Shown here in pieces: positions 28,535-37,932 of a stretch of DNA of 64,000 nucleotides (positions within the stretch are counted from its first letter, which is position 1; each line of letters opens with the position of its first letter). The position numbers and the translations under genes were made by a program. The stretch is from Clostridium cadaveris (lineage in GTDB: Bacteria > Bacillota > Clostridia > Clostridiales > Clostridiaceae): the NCBI RefSeq assembly GCF_020911725.1, contig NZ_CP076620.1, positions 810,501-874,500 on the forward strand, written 5' to 3'. Under the pieces are notes generated by a model, which had not been told where the DNA came from, searched no databases, and worked only from the letters and a program-made list of their open reading frames with translations.

Positions 28535-28617
28535 AGTTTCATTTATAAAATATAAAGATACGTAAAATTACTTTATACAATTAAGTATATATGTAAAAAT
28601 GTGAGGAGAGTTGAGAA

Positions 28618-29007
28618 ATGAATAAGAAGTTATTTAATATATCATTTATGTTTTTAATTTTAGGATTAGTATTAGGAGTGGTTTATCGTGAATTTACAGG
28701 ATATACAACTTTATCTGTATTGCATGTTCATACGCTAGTTTTAGGATTTTTGTTCTTTTTAATAGTAATGATTTTAAACAATATGTTTAAACTTGAAAAA
28801 GTTAAGAAATTTACTGCATGGATATATGTATATATAGTTTCTATAATAGGAACAATTTCTACATTATTGTGGAGGGGAATACTACAGGTAAGAGGCGGAG
28901 AATTTGTTGGACTTTCACACATAGCAGGATTATTTCACTTTATGCTTGGATCAGCGCTTATTTGGTTTATGATTATAATAAAAAATCAAGTTGCCAAAAA
29001 AAATTAA
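28618..29007 (+). CDS. DUF2871 membrane protein
   Basis: A 129-residue protein with four hydrophobic helices and several membrane histidines (SVLHVHTLVLGF, SHIAGLFHFMLG), matching the DUF2871 family. The paired histidines suggest possible heme or metal binding, as in other small four-helix membrane proteins, but no function is established. It follows the MarR gene by 83 bp and has GAGGAGAG upstream. Probably controlled by that MarR protein. Confidence 0.75.
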   Translation: MNKKLFNISFMFLILGLVLGVVYREFTGYTTLSVLHVHTLVLGFLFFLIVMILNNMFKLEKVKKFTAWIYVYIVSIIGTISTLLWRGILQVRGGEFVGLSHIAGLFHFMLGSALIWFMIIIKNQVAKKN

Positions 29008-29075
29008 AGTAATCATTCATAAACTGTGAAGTGATATAAGAACATAAAACCAAATTTTATATTGAGGTGATTAAA

Positions 29076-29510
29076 TTGAATCATAAATTATCAATACCAA
29101 AGAATTATTTAATGCTTATAGCAGGAATTGTATGGATGTTTGCAGGATTTATGGTCATGAAGATAGGGATTCCTATATTTATGGATATAGTATCAGATAA
29201 TCTTATTGTTTTAGTGTTAAGCGTTATAGTGTTTTTAATATTTTATTTATTTATATTTTCAAAGTTAGTTGGAAAACATACAAATAGAATAAAGCATCAC
29301 CCATCAAAAAAGATGCCATTTTGGCAGTTCTTTGATCTCCCATCATATATAATAATGGCAGTTATGATGAGTGGAGGAATATGGTTAAGATCTTCAAACT
29401 TATTACCAGTATGGTTTATAGGATTTTTCTATAGTGGATTGGGTTTGGCATTATTTGCATGTGGAACAAGGTTTATAAGTGTATTTTTCAGAAAAAAGGT
29501 GGTTTCATAA
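29076..29510 (+). CDS. Unknown four-helix membrane protein
   Basis: About 144 aa with four predicted membrane helices and a His/Lys-rich cytoplasmic loop (TNRIKHHPSKKMPFWQFFD) in the middle. I do not recognise the family. It is the third gene in the MarR unit. The TTG at 29076 is preferred as start because GAGGTG lies 7 bp upstream; a GTG at 29067 would overlap that ribosome site. Confidence 0.65.
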   Translation: MNHKLSIPKNYLMLIAGIVWMFAGFMVMKIGIPIFMDIVSDNLIVLVLSVIVFLIFYLFIFSKLVGKHTNRIKHHPSKKMPFWQFFDLPSYIIMAVMMSGGIWLRSSNLLPVWFIGFFYSGLGLALFACGTRFISVFFRKKVVS

Positions 29511-29601
29511 TTTTTTTAAGATATATGTCATGTTTTATATTGTAATTCTTAGAGAAGTCTAATATTATTCTATTATATAAAATATATATTAGGAGTTTAA
29601 T

Positions 29602-29754
29602 ATGGATAAGAATATTGAAATGATGAAAAAGATAATTGAAGAAAAAAAGAAAAAAGGACAAAATGTGAAGAGTAATATGAAAGCTAAAAAAAGTATAGGA
29701 TCTGTATCAAAAGGAAAAAGAAATAGTAATGGTGGAGGATTATTTGATAAATAA
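29602..29754 (+). CDS. Small basic protein, 50 residues
   Basis: A short reading frame with an ideal AGGAG 6 bp before its ATG. It encodes MDKNIEMMKKIIEEKKKKG, then a Lys/Ser-rich stretch and a C-terminus GNGGGLFDK-like (read SNGGGLFDK). The first half can form a charged helix and the second half is disordered. Proteins of this shape recur in clostridia without known function, as far as I recall. It is too short to judge by coding statistics alone, but the ribosome site and clean frame support it. Confidence 0.6.
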   Translation: MDKNIEMMKKIIEEKKKKGQNVKSNMKAKKSIGSVSKGKRNSNGGGLFDK

Positions 29755-30183
29755 TTAAATTCGTTGGAGTACCATTGGTATTTAATTTTGGTGTATAACC
29801 TAATTAATTTGCGGTTTCTGTGGTATACTTATTATTCCAATGGCTTTAATCATGTTAGTTTTCAAAATCTGTTATATCTATAAAAATAGGGCTGACCTAA
29901 AGATAATTTATGTTATTTTAGGTCAGCTTTTAATAAATAAAGATTTACTTTGATAAAGTAATAGTATTTAATTGTGCGACATTAAATTCGGAAAAATATG
30001 AATAAACTACAAATAATTTATTAAGTATTTATAATTGGTCAATTAAACTTGAAAATTAAATGTAATTTATGATATTCTAATATAAAATATTTTGGGACAA
30101 AAAATAAGTAATATAATTATAACTTTTTATAAATACTATAAGTGGATCTACTTATGATAAATATATTGTTTTAGGAGAGAATT
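29755..30183. other. 428-bp intergenic region
   Basis: No convincing gene. A frame at about 29812-29949 reads a hydrophobic stretch (CGFCGILIIPMALIMLVFK) with no start codon or ribosome site, possibly a decayed membrane-protein fragment. The region also holds a terminator hairpin at 29891-29931 and AT-rich promoter-like DNA before the aminopeptidase gene. Confidence 0.5.
29891..29931 (+). terminator. Intergenic terminator
   Basis: GCTGACCTAAA and TTTAGGTCAGC form an 11-bp perfect stem with a 15-base loop, followed by TTTTAATAAA. It lies 137 bp after the small basic protein and may end that transcript. Confidence 0.8.
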
Positions 30184-31149
30184 ATGGACATTTCAAAAGG
30201 AGCAAAGATTGTTGCCAAGAATTGGCTAAAGATAAAAAATGAAGAGAAATTTTTAATAATAACAGATGAAGCGCATGTGGAAGAGGCTATGTGCCTTAAA
30301 GAGGAAGGAGCAAAGCTGGGAGCATTAGCAGTGGTCATGATAGTACCAGAACATTGTCCACAGCTAGGACATCTTTTTGATGATATGATAGATCTTTTTA
30401 GCAATAATGATGTTATTGTTGGAGCTACAAATTACTCACTTATAACAACTAATGCTGTAAAAGAAGCTATAAAGAATGGAAAAAGATATCTGTCTATGCC
30501 TTTATCATCAAATGATGGAAAATCAGTTCTTACAGCTGATTTTATGAATATGGATACAGAAATTGCAAAGGATAGAGCTTTGAGACTTATATCATATCTA
30601 GACAAGGTTGATGATGTAAGAGTTACATCAAAAAATGGTACTAATATGACTTTTCGCAAGAATAATAGAAAGGCATCTTATTTTAATGGAGTAGCAGAGA
30701 ATCCAGGTGATTTTGCATCTTCAAGTTTTGAAGTTTACTTTGCCATGGAAGAAGATAAAACTAATGGAACTGTTATTTTAGATGGTTCTTTTGGTTACAT
30801 AGGAGCTGTAGAAGAGCCTACAAAACTTACATTTGAAAATGGGAAACTTGTATTCATTGAAGAAACAGAAGATGGTAAGAAGCTTAAGGAATATATGAAA
30901 CATTTCAACGATGAAGGCATATATGTTGCAGGAGAATTTGGTATAGGACTTAATGAAAAAGCAAAATGTATAGGAAGAAGTTACATAGAGGATGAATCTG
31001 CTTATGGGACTTTTCATATAGGAATGGGAAGAAATTTGGCGCTTGGAGGAGTTCATGATGCCAAGGGACATTTTGATTTGGTATTTGAGAAACCAAATAT
31101 ATATGCAGGCGATACTTTGATCATAAAAGAAGGAGAGATTATCGTTTAG
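30184..31149 (+). CDS. M29-type metallo-aminopeptidase, short form
   Basis: A 321-residue cytoplasmic protein with the C-terminal signature of thermophilic-type M29 aminopeptidases: GEFGIGLNEKAK, then YGTFHIGMGRN and the terminal HFDLVFEKP block with metal ligands Glu, His and Asp. It is somewhat shorter than the ~370-410 residues of AmpS/PepS. It likely removes N-terminal residues from peptides. The pyroglutamyl peptidase gene follows after 33 bp, so the pair forms a peptide-trimming unit. Confidence 0.85.
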   Translation: MDISKGAKIVAKNWLKIKNEEKFLIITDEAHVEEAMCLKEEGAKLGALAVVMIVPEHCPQLGHLFDDMIDLFSNNDVIVGATNYSLITTNAVKEAIKNGKRYLSMPLSSNDGKSVLTADFMNMDTEIAKDRALRLISYLDKVDDVRVTSKNGTNMTFRKNNRKASYFNGVAENPGDFASSSFEVYFAMEEDKTNGTVILDGSFGYIGAVEEPTKLTFENGKLVFIEETEDGKKLKEYMKHFNDEGIYVAGEFGIGLNEKAKCIGRSYIEDESAYGTFHIGMGRNLALGGVHDAKGHFDLVFEKPNIYAGDTLIIKEGEIIV

Positions 31150-31182
31150 ATAAAATTATATATAAATAAATGGGAGATTTTA

Positions 31183-31830
31183 ATGAAAGTTTTGGTTACA
31201 GGATTCCAACCATTTGGAACAGATACAATGAATCCAGCTTATGAAGCAGTAAAATTGCTTCCAAATGAAATAGCTGGAGCTGAAGTTGTAAAAATAGAAA
31301 TTCCAGTTGTATATTATAAGGGTGCAAATATTATAGAAGAAGCTATAGAAAGAGAAAAGCCTGACATAGTTATAAGTGTTGGTCAAGCAGGCGGAAGAGC
31401 GGCTATGACTGTAGAACGTGTTGCTATAAATTTAGCTGAGTGTCCAAATTTTGCGGATAATGAAGGTAACACTCCTGATGGCAGAAGAATTCAAGAAGAT
31501 GGAAAAGATGCTTACTTTGCAACTGTACCAGTGAAGGCTATGGTAAAAAATATGCATGACCATGGTATACCATCAGCTATATCTTACTCTGCAGGGACTT
31601 ATGTATGCAATGATGTAATGTACAACCTATTATATATTTTAGACAAAAAATATCCAGGTGTAAAAGGTGGATTTATCCATGTACCATTTGACACTAAGCA
31701 GGCAATAGGTCGTCCAATAACTACACCTTCAATGCCAATAGGAACTATAGCAGAGGCACTAAGATGTTGTGTAGAAGCTGCTGTAGAAAATAAAGATGAT
31801 GTGGTGATTGAGTGTGGAACTACACACTAA
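31183..31830 (+). CDS. pcp: Pyroglutamyl-peptidase I
   Basis: A 215-residue cysteine peptidase of family C15 that removes N-terminal 5-oxoproline from peptides. The opening VTGFQPFGTDTMNPAYEA, catalytic Glu in GGRAAMTVERVA (about residue 80), Cys in GTYVCNDVMYNLL (about 143) and His in GGFIHVPF (about 167) are all present. Full family length. Co-directional with the upstream aminopeptidase, which would act once the blocked residue is removed. Confidence 0.97.
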   Translation: MKVLVTGFQPFGTDTMNPAYEAVKLLPNEIAGAEVVKIEIPVVYYKGANIIEEAIEREKPDIVISVGQAGGRAAMTVERVAINLAECPNFADNEGNTPDGRRIQEDGKDAYFATVPVKAMVKNMHDHGIPSAISYSAGTYVCNDVMYNLLYILDKKYPGVKGGFIHVPFDTKQAIGRPITTPSMPIGTIAEALRCCVEAAVENKDDVVIECGTTH

Positions 31831-31851
31831 CATAAAAAGAGAGGGATTAAA

Positions 31852-32358
31852 GTGAGTTTTTTTAATAGGAAACCTAAATATGAAATTGAAGTTATTGAGA
31901 TAAAAGAAGATATGTTTTCTGCTGGTTTTATGATAACTTCCGATGAGAAAAGCATTATGAATGATGGAGCAGATATTCAAAAGAAATTTTATGAGAAGAA
32001 AGCTCATATTCAAAATGGCTGTGACCCTTGGGGTATAACAGTTATCACTTATCCCAAAGACAAAAGTGGAAAATTTAAATATTTTATAGGTAATAAAGTA
32101 GAAAACTCAGAGGGAAATGATGAATTTAATACTGTAACTATACCAAAAGGTCTATATGCAATAATAACAGTTAAATATAAAAATTCTGTCATGTGGAATG
32201 TTGATGTTGCAAATGCTAGGAGATTTTTTTGTGATAAGTGGCTTCCGAAATCAGAATATAAAGCTTCAAATGAATTTATAGATATGGAATATTATGATAG
32301 AAGATGTAAAAACTATTCTCCAACTATTGATTTATATTTTCCAATTATAAAAAAATAA
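31852..32358 (+). CDS. GyrI-like small-molecule-binding protein
   Basis: A 168-residue stand-alone protein resembling the GyrI-like/AraC effector-binding domain (PF06445 type), with the pattern VTIPKGLYAIITVKY and a C-terminal IDLYFPIIKK strand. Such domains bind hydrophobic cations or small ligands and some hydrolyse cyclopropanated compounds. No DNA-binding part is present. GTG start with AGAGAGGG upstream. It follows pcp by 21 bp, but a functional link is not obvious. The family assignment is moderately certain. Confidence 0.6.
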   Translation: MSFFNRKPKYEIEVIEIKEDMFSAGFMITSDEKSIMNDGADIQKKFYEKKAHIQNGCDPWGITVITYPKDKSGKFKYFIGNKVENSEGNDEFNTVTIPKGLYAIITVKYKNSVMWNVDVANARRFFCDKWLPKSEYKASNEFIDMEYYDRRCKNYSPTIDLYFPIIKK

Positions 32359-32361
32359 ATT

Positions 32362-32420
32362 AAGCTGTTCTAAATCTGAATGTATTATGTACAGAAGGCA
32401 TTAGAGCAGCTTTTATTTTT
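32362..32420. terminator. Terminator between convergent genes
   Basis: AAGCTGTTCTAA pairs with TTAGAGCAGCTT (one G-U pair) over a 27-base loop, followed by TTATTTTT. It ends the peptidase unit and may end the minus-strand membrane gene too. Confidence 0.8.
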
Positions 32421-32452
32421 AAATTAGGAATGAATTTAAAGAGAAATCAGAA

Positions 32453-32998
32453 TTAAATTCCATATTTTCCTGTTATACTATCTTTAAACATAGGTATGTG
32501 TGGAGGATAAAAAGTAAAAATAATAAATAATAAAACTATAGATACCAGAATTATTAATGAGATATTTATATTGACAGCAGTTCCATAATTATAATAATGA
32601 AGACCTAAAAGCTGTCCCACAGCTAGGCTTAAAAAAAGATCTAGGATATCAACCCAAAGGAGTTCACATCCTAAGGCTGATGAATAAGTATAGAAGAATG
32701 CAATCATTATTATTATAGAAGATATTAATGAAATTATTAATGACATAAACCACTTATCTCTATCTATGTTATAGGTAGAACCGCAAAATAAATAATACAA
32801 ACTCCACCAATCAATCATAGGAATAACTATCATCTTGCTATGTTCCCATACACTTTCATTTATTGGTGAAAAAGCACCTATAAAATAAGATTTGCCTGTT
32901 AAATCATATATAAAATGCATTAATGAACCTATAAAAAATAAAGCGGGAATACCGACTATAATCCACTTTTCTGGATTGTTAAAATTGTTCCAATTCAT
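32453..32998 (-). CDS. DUF6512-like integral membrane protein
   Basis: A 181-residue protein with about five transmembrane helices. The loop IGAFSPINESVWEHSKM near residue 50 is the characteristic conserved motif of the small DUF6512-type membrane family. No function is known to me. Monocistronic on the minus strand; upstream on that strand the ribosome site AGGTGATAT precedes the ATG. Confidence 0.65.
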   Translation of the reverse strand: MNWNNFNNPEKWIIVGIPALFFIGSLMHFIYDLTGKSYFIGAFSPINESVWEHSKMIVIPMIDWWSLYYLFCGSTYNIDRDKWFMSLIISLISSIIIMIAFFYTYSSALGCELLWVDILDLFLSLAVGQLLGLHYYNYGTAVNINISLIILVSIVLLFIIFTFYPPHIPMFKDSITGKYGI

Positions 32999-33145
32999 TT
33001 ATATCACCTCATAAAATATTTTATTCTCTAAAACACAAGCTATTCCTAATATTTATGTGGTATTTGTAATTTTATAAAAGATTTAGATTAAATCAGGTGT
33101 AATCAAAGAAAAATAGAAAAATAATAAAAAATTACACTGTATATG

Positions 33146-33174
33146 TTTACAAATGTGAAAATCTATGATATTAT
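33146..33174 (+). promoter_or_regulatory. nagE promoter
   Basis: TTTACA at 33146 and TATTAT at 33169 with a 17-bp spacer lie just before the antiterminator leader. Confidence 0.7.
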
Positions 33175-33189
33175 AAAATCATAGTAAAT

Positions 33190-33258
33190 AGAGTGTTACT
33201 GTTTCGACAGGCATGACCTATTATTGGACGAGTTACGTCCATTAATAGGTCTTTTTTA
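33190..33258 (+). promoter_or_regulatory. PTS-type ribonucleic antiterminator and overlapping terminator
   Basis: GAGTGTTACTG followed by ACAGGCATGACC at 33190-33218 matches the RAT sites bound by BglG/LicT/GlcT antiterminators. It overlaps a terminator: GACCTATTA..TGGACG pairs with CGTCCA..TAATAGGTC, then TTTTTTATTT. When the PTS antiterminator is active, the RAT stem forms and the terminator is prevented. The matching antiterminator gene is not in the window. Confidence 0.82.
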
Positions 33259-33392
33259 TTTATATGATGAGTGGCCAGCATCTGAAAATAAAATGTCTCT
33301 CATGACAGGGATACTTTTAAAGAACTTTTAGATTTTACACATACAATTGAAATTTTAAGAATTCATATAATAAAAGGGAGGAAGAAAAAATT

Positions 33393-34841
33393 ATGATGAA
33401 ATATCTTCAAAAACTAGGTAAGTCATTAATGCTTCCAGTTGCTGTTCTTCCAGCAGCAGCAATATTAATGGGTATAGGATATGCAATTGACCCAGCAGGA
33501 TGGGGTGGCGGAAGTCCAATCGCCGCATTTTTAATAAAGTCAGGATCAGCAATTATAGATCATTTACCAATACTATTTGCAGTAGGTGTATCTTTAGGAA
33601 TGTCTAAAGATAAAGATGGAGCATCTGCATTAAGTGGACTTGTTGCATACTTAGTAGTAACTACACTATTATCTTCAGCAACAGTTGCAATGCTACAAGG
33701 AATACCAGTAGAAGAGGTTGCACCAGCTTTCGGTAAGATAGAAAATGCCTTTATCGGTATTATATCAGGTTTAGTTGGAGCAGGATGTTACAATAGATTC
33801 TCACATGTACAATTACCACAAGCATTTGCATTCTTCAGCGGTAAGAGATTAGCACCAATAATGTCTTCAGTAGCTATGATAATTGTATCAGGAATATTAT
33901 TCTTTATATGGCCAGTAGTTTACGGAGGACTTGTAGCATTTGGTGAATCAATAATAGGACTAGGACCAGTAGGAGCTGGTATATATGCATTCTTCAACCG
34001 TCTATTAATACCAACTGGACTACATCATGCATTAAACTCAGTTTTCTGGTTTGACGTAGCTGGTATAAATGATATAGGTAAGTTCTGGGGAACTGTAGCA
34101 GGTGGAGTTAAAGGTGTAACTGGTATGTACCAAGCAGGTTTCTTCCCAGTTATGATGTTTGGTTTACCAGCAGCAGGACTTGCAATGTACAAATCTGCTA
34201 AGCCAGAAAAGAAGAAAGTTGTTGCATCTTTAATGTTAGCAGCAGGTTTCGCAGCATTCTTAACAGGTGTTACTGAGCCTTTAGAATTCGCATTCATGTT
34301 CGTTGCTCCAGGTTTATACCTAGTTCACGCTATATTAACAGGAATAATGGTATTTATAGCAGCTCAATTCCAATGGATAGCTGGATTTGGATTTAGCGCA
34401 GGTTTAGTTGACTACTTACTAAGCATAAAGATGCCTTTAGCAAATAATATATTCATGTTAATCCCTCTAGGATTAGTATGCGGAGTTATTTACTATGCAT
34501 TATTCAGATTCTTAATAGTAAAATTCAACCTAAAGACTCCAGGTAGAGAAGACGATGATGTTTCTGATGAAGAAATGCACGTAAGTCTAGCAAATAACAA
34601 CTTCAAAGAAGTTGCTCAAGTTATCCTTGAAGGATTAGGCGGAAAAGATAATATAGTATCTATAGATAACTGTATAACTCGTTTGAGATTAGAAGTTAAA
34701 GATTCAACTATAATAAATGACAAGAAGATAAAGACTACAGGTGCAGCTGGTATAATTAAGCCAAGCAAGACAAGTGCACAAGTAATAGTTGGAACTCAAG
34801 TTCAATTCGTTGCAGAGGCATTAAGCGAGTTAGTTAAATAA
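33393..34841 (+). CDS. nagE: PTS permease IICB, glucose/GlcNAc family (probably NagE)
   Basis: A 482-residue sugar permease of the glucose superfamily. The IIC domain fills residues 1-390 (start LGKSLMLPVAVLPAAAILMG, FNRLLIPTGLHHALNS, TGVTEPLEFAFMF), and the IIB domain follows at about 405-482 with phospho-Cys in IDNCITRLRLEV. No IIA domain is fused, so it must borrow a soluble glucose-type IIA. The WGGGSPIAAFLIKSG and SKDKDGASALSG segments resemble clostridial N-acetylglucosamine transporters more than PtsG, which fits the GlcNAc-releasing NagH in the window. A glucose or glucosamine substrate is not excluded. Confidence 0.85.
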   Translation: MMKYLQKLGKSLMLPVAVLPAAAILMGIGYAIDPAGWGGGSPIAAFLIKSGSAIIDHLPILFAVGVSLGMSKDKDGASALSGLVAYLVVTTLLSSATVAMLQGIPVEEVAPAFGKIENAFIGIISGLVGAGCYNRFSHVQLPQAFAFFSGKRLAPIMSSVAMIIVSGILFFIWPVVYGGLVAFGESIIGLGPVGAGIYAFFNRLLIPTGLHHALNSVFWFDVAGINDIGKFWGTVAGGVKGVTGMYQAGFFPVMMFGLPAAGLAMYKSAKPEKKKVVASLMLAAGFAAFLTGVTEPLEFAFMFVAPGLYLVHAILTGIMVFIAAQFQWIAGFGFSAGLVDYLLSIKMPLANNIFMLIPLGLVCGVIYYALFRFLIVKFNLKTPGREDDDVSDEEMHVSLANNNFKEVAQVILEGLGGKDNIVSIDNCITRLRLEVKDSTIINDKKIKTTGAAGIIKPSKTSAQVIVGTQVQFVAEALSELVK

Positions 34842-34872
34842 TACGTTACCATAATCTTATAATATAAAGGCG

Positions 34873-34916
34873 GCCCCGAAGGAATTAGAGGTGATTCTTT
34901 CGGGGTTGTGTTTTTA
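34873..34916 (+). terminator. Terminator after nagE
   Basis: CCCCGAAGGAA pairs with TTCTTTCGGGG across a 10-base loop, followed by GTTTTT. Confidence 0.85.
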
Positions 34917-34976
34917 TAAAAGTAGATTTACATATTTTATATGGAGGAGTATAATTAGAAAATGGAATGATAAATA

Positions 34977-35066
34977 TAAAGGTGAAGGAGTTCACCTATA
35001 AATGCTATAAGCTGATGGCTCTTATAAGATAAGTTGTATTACTTATCTTATAGGAGTTTTTTTATA
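34977..35066 (+). ncRNA. Fluoride riboswitch (crcB motif) with terminator
   Basis: GGTGAAGGAGTTCACCTATA followed by GCTATAAGCTGATGGCTCTTAT fits the fluoride aptamer consensus: P1 stem GGTGAA/TTCACC, an A-rich loop, and the CTGATGGCTC core. The expression platform is CTCTTATAAGATAAG pairing with CTTATCTTATAGGAG, then TTTTTTT; its first bases overlap the aptamer end, as known for this riboswitch. Fluoride binding should prevent the terminator. The gene directly downstream is a CLC-F fluoride exporter, which confirms the call. Confidence 0.93.
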
Positions 35067-35083
35067 TTAAAGGAGAGGATTAA

Positions 35084-36388
35084 ATGGAAGGGAAAAAGAT
35101 AAAAGTTATAAAATTGAAGAGTAGAGAAAATGAAAGTCTTAAAATCACTATTTTTTTTGTAAAATGGGTATTCTTAGGGGGATTAGTAGGTATATTTACA
35201 GGATTAGTTGGAGCTTTCTTTTTAAAAAGCTTAGAATATGTTACAAAGGTTCGTATAAATACGTGGTGGATATTATTTTTACTTCCTTTTGGAGGAGCTT
35301 TTGTTAGCTGGCTTTATTATAAATTTGGTGGGAAATCGTCAAAAGGGAATAACCTTATAATAGAAAAACTCAATGATAATGAAGATGAAGTGCATCTAAG
35401 AATGGCTCCATTAGTGTTATTAGGCACTATTATAACTCATTTATTTGGAAGATCAGCAGGAAGGGAAGGTACAGGGGTTCAAATAGGAGCGAGCATAGCA
35501 GAAAGAATAGGAAAAATTTTTAGGTTAGATAAGGCGGACAGTAGAATAATACTTATGGCAGGTATAAGCGGATGATTTTCATCAGTGTTTGGAACTCCCA
35601 TAGCTTCAACAATCTTTGGAATGGAAGTAGCAGCTTTAGGATCCATGAACTATGTAGCTATATTGCCATGTTTTGTTTCAAGTTTTATTGGAAATTTTGT
35701 AACTCAGACCTTTGGAGTATCACATAGCCATTATTCCATGGGGGTAGTTCCAAAGTTAACATTTTTATTATTAGGAAAAGTTTTAATTATAGCTATACTT
35801 TTTGGACTAACTAGTAAATTATTTAGTATGACTACTCATGGTTTAAAAAAACTATTTACTTCTAGATTTAAAAATTCTGCTTTAAAGAGTTTTATAGGAG
35901 GATTAGCAGTAATATTTTTTACATATATCATAGGATCAAGAGAATATTTGGGTCTAAGCCTTCCTATGCTTTCTAAAGCCTTCACCAATGTATCTAGTCC
36001 GTTAGATTTTATAATTAAGCTTTTTTTAACTTCTGTGACATTGGGATCAGGTTTTCAAGGCGGAGAAGTTACACCATTATTTGTTATTGGTGCAACTTTG
36101 GGAAGTTTTTTATCAAGTATTTTAAATGCGCCAGTATCATTTTTTGCAGCATTAGGTCTTATAGGAGTATTTACAGGAGCTACTAATACCCCTATTGCAG
36201 CTGTATTCATGGGAATAGAGATGTTTGGTTCAGATGGTACTATATTTATACTTATGGTTTGTATAATAAGCTATTTATTTTCCGGTCATAGTGGAATTTA
36301 TACGTCTCAACTGATTAGCACCAGCAAAAGCAGTCTGATAAATATAGATGAAAATTCGAGTATAAATTCACGATATACTAAGAAATAA
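35084..36388 (+). pseudogene. CLC-F fluoride/proton antiporter gene interrupted by an in-frame TGA
   Basis: Reading straight through gives about 434 residues of a CLC-type channel/antiporter. Fluoride-clade features are GRSAGREGTGVQIGAS, VFGTPIASTIFGMEV and FQGGEVTPLFVIGATLG. One TGA at 35573-35575 splits it inside GISG-stop-FSSVFGTP, where the family usually has Gly; GGA to TGA is a single change. No frameshift is involved and both halves are otherwise intact, so the lesion is recent, or a sequencing error, or suppressed by read-through. The first half (163 aa) lacks most of the channel. A GTG at 35585 could restart the second half but has no good ribosome site. Confidence 0.85.
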
Positions 36389-36540
36389 ACCTAATTTTTA
36401 TAAAAAAACTAGCATAATATGCGAATTTGTATTAAAATATCATGTGTGTATTAAAAAAATAATTAAATTGATATATTTAAAACTGTAATGTTATTTTAAG
36501 ATAATAATGTTTGCATATTTTAGATAGGAGGCGAATAAAG

Positions 36541-37845
36541 ATGGATATACAGGAAGAAGAGATTGTCAACTTGAATAAATCAAAAGGAAATATTTTTGCC
36601 CTAATTCCACTAGGAGTATTTCTTTTAATTTATCTAGCTGGATCTATAATAGCAAATGACTTCTACAAGATACCAGTAGGTGTAGCGTTTCTTGTATCAG
36701 CTATAGCAGCTTTGGCTATGAATAGAAAGAAGGCTTTTGAGGAAAAACTAGAAACTTTTTGTAAGGGTGTAGGTAAGGTTGATATAATTCTTATGCTTCT
36801 TATATTTGTTTTAGCAGGAGCCTTTGCTCAAGTTGCAAAGGATATGGGAGCTGTAGATTCAACTGTTAATTTGGGATTGTCCATACTTCCGGCAAATATA
36901 ATGGTAGTTGGAATATTTATAATAGCATGCTTTATATCATTATCTATAGGAACTTCTGTAGGTACTATAGTTGCCCTTACACCTGTTGCGGTTTCCATAG
37001 CTGAAAAACTAGGTTCACCAATAGGATTAGTAGTTGCAGCAGTTGTAGGAGGAGCAATGTTTGGAGACAACCTTTCCATGATTTCCGATACTACAATAGC
37101 GGCTTCTAGAACTCAAGGAAGTGAAATGAAAGACAAATTCCGTTGTAACTTTAAATTAGCGCTGCTAGCAGCTGTTATAAGTGTGGTTATATTATTTATG
37201 CTTGGCGGGAAGGGAAATGCACTTTTAGATACGGAGTACACTTATAACATCATAAAGATAGTTCCATATATATTAGTTTTGTCAGGAGCACTTTTAGGCG
37301 GAAATGTAATGGTGGTTTTAACTTTTGGAACTATAGTTGCAGGAACTATAGGAATATTTACAGGAAGCTTTGATATATGGGGATTTGTTTCTTCAGTGTC
37401 TACAGGAATGCTTAATATGGGAGAGCTTATAATAATAACCATATTAGTTTCCGGGACTGTGGAGGTAATAAAAGCTAATGGCGGAATAGATTTCATAATT
37501 AATTTTATTAAATCAAAGATTAAGAGCAAGATGGGAGCAAAATTAGGTGTTGCAGCTCTTGTAAGTATAGTTGATATATGTACGGCAAATAATACAGTAG
37601 CTATAGTAATGTCTGGACCAATTGCAAAAGAAGTTGGAGATGAATATGAAATAGAGCCTAAAAAAATGGCTAGTATACTTGATATATTTTCTTGTGTATT
37701 TCAAGGAATTATTCCTTATGGAGCGCAACTTCTAATGGCAGCAGGAATTGCAGGAATAAGCTCTTTTGAAATAATGCAGTTCTTATTTTATCCATATATA
37801 TTAGGTGTGATAGCTCTTATAGCAATAATAATTAAGAAATTTTAA
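36541..37845 (+). CDS. NhaC-family Na+/H+ antiporter
   Basis: A 434-residue membrane protein with about eleven hydrophobic segments. The NhaC signature GGAMFGDNLSMISDTTIAASRTQG is near residue 175, with SLSIGTSVGTIVALTPV before it and DICTANNTVAIVMSGP near 350. It would exchange cytoplasmic sodium, or another cation/organic anion pair, for protons. NhaC relatives also include malate-lactate antiporters, so the ion is not certain. ATG 36541 follows AGGAGG; an upstream TTG at 36511 is rejected. Single gene, 95 bp before the PAP2 gene. Confidence 0.9.
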   Translation: MDIQEEEIVNLNKSKGNIFALIPLGVFLLIYLAGSIIANDFYKIPVGVAFLVSAIAALAMNRKKAFEEKLETFCKGVGKVDIILMLLIFVLAGAFAQVAKDMGAVDSTVNLGLSILPANIMVVGIFIIACFISLSIGTSVGTIVALTPVAVSIAEKLGSPIGLVVAAVVGGAMFGDNLSMISDTTIAASRTQGSEMKDKFRCNFKLALLAAVISVVILFMLGGKGNALLDTEYTYNIIKIVPYILVLSGALLGGNVMVVLTFGTIVAGTIGIFTGSFDIWGFVSSVSTGMLNMGELIIITILVSGTVEVIKANGGIDFIINFIKSKIKSKMGAKLGVAALVSIVDICTANNTVAIVMSGPIAKEVGDEYEIEPKKMASILDIFSCVFQGIIPYGAQLLMAAGIAGISSFEIMQFLFYPYILGVIALIAIIIKKF

Positions 37846-37932
37846 TATTCAGCATGGTGCATTTAATGTATCATGCTGTTATAATTTTTATACAATCTTA
37901 TTTAAAATAAGTGCAAAAGAGAGGAAGATAGT

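Noticed and set aside
29812..29949. Possible small membrane protein or gene fragment in the 428-bp gap
   Set aside because: It is hydrophobic but has no start codon, no ribosome site and overlaps a terminator hairpin. Kept only as a remark in the gap entry.
35573..35575. TGA in the CLC-F gene as a selenocysteine codon
   Set aside because: The family has Gly at this place, not Cys, and no stem-loop resembling a bacterial SECIS is evident just after it. A point nonsense change is simpler.
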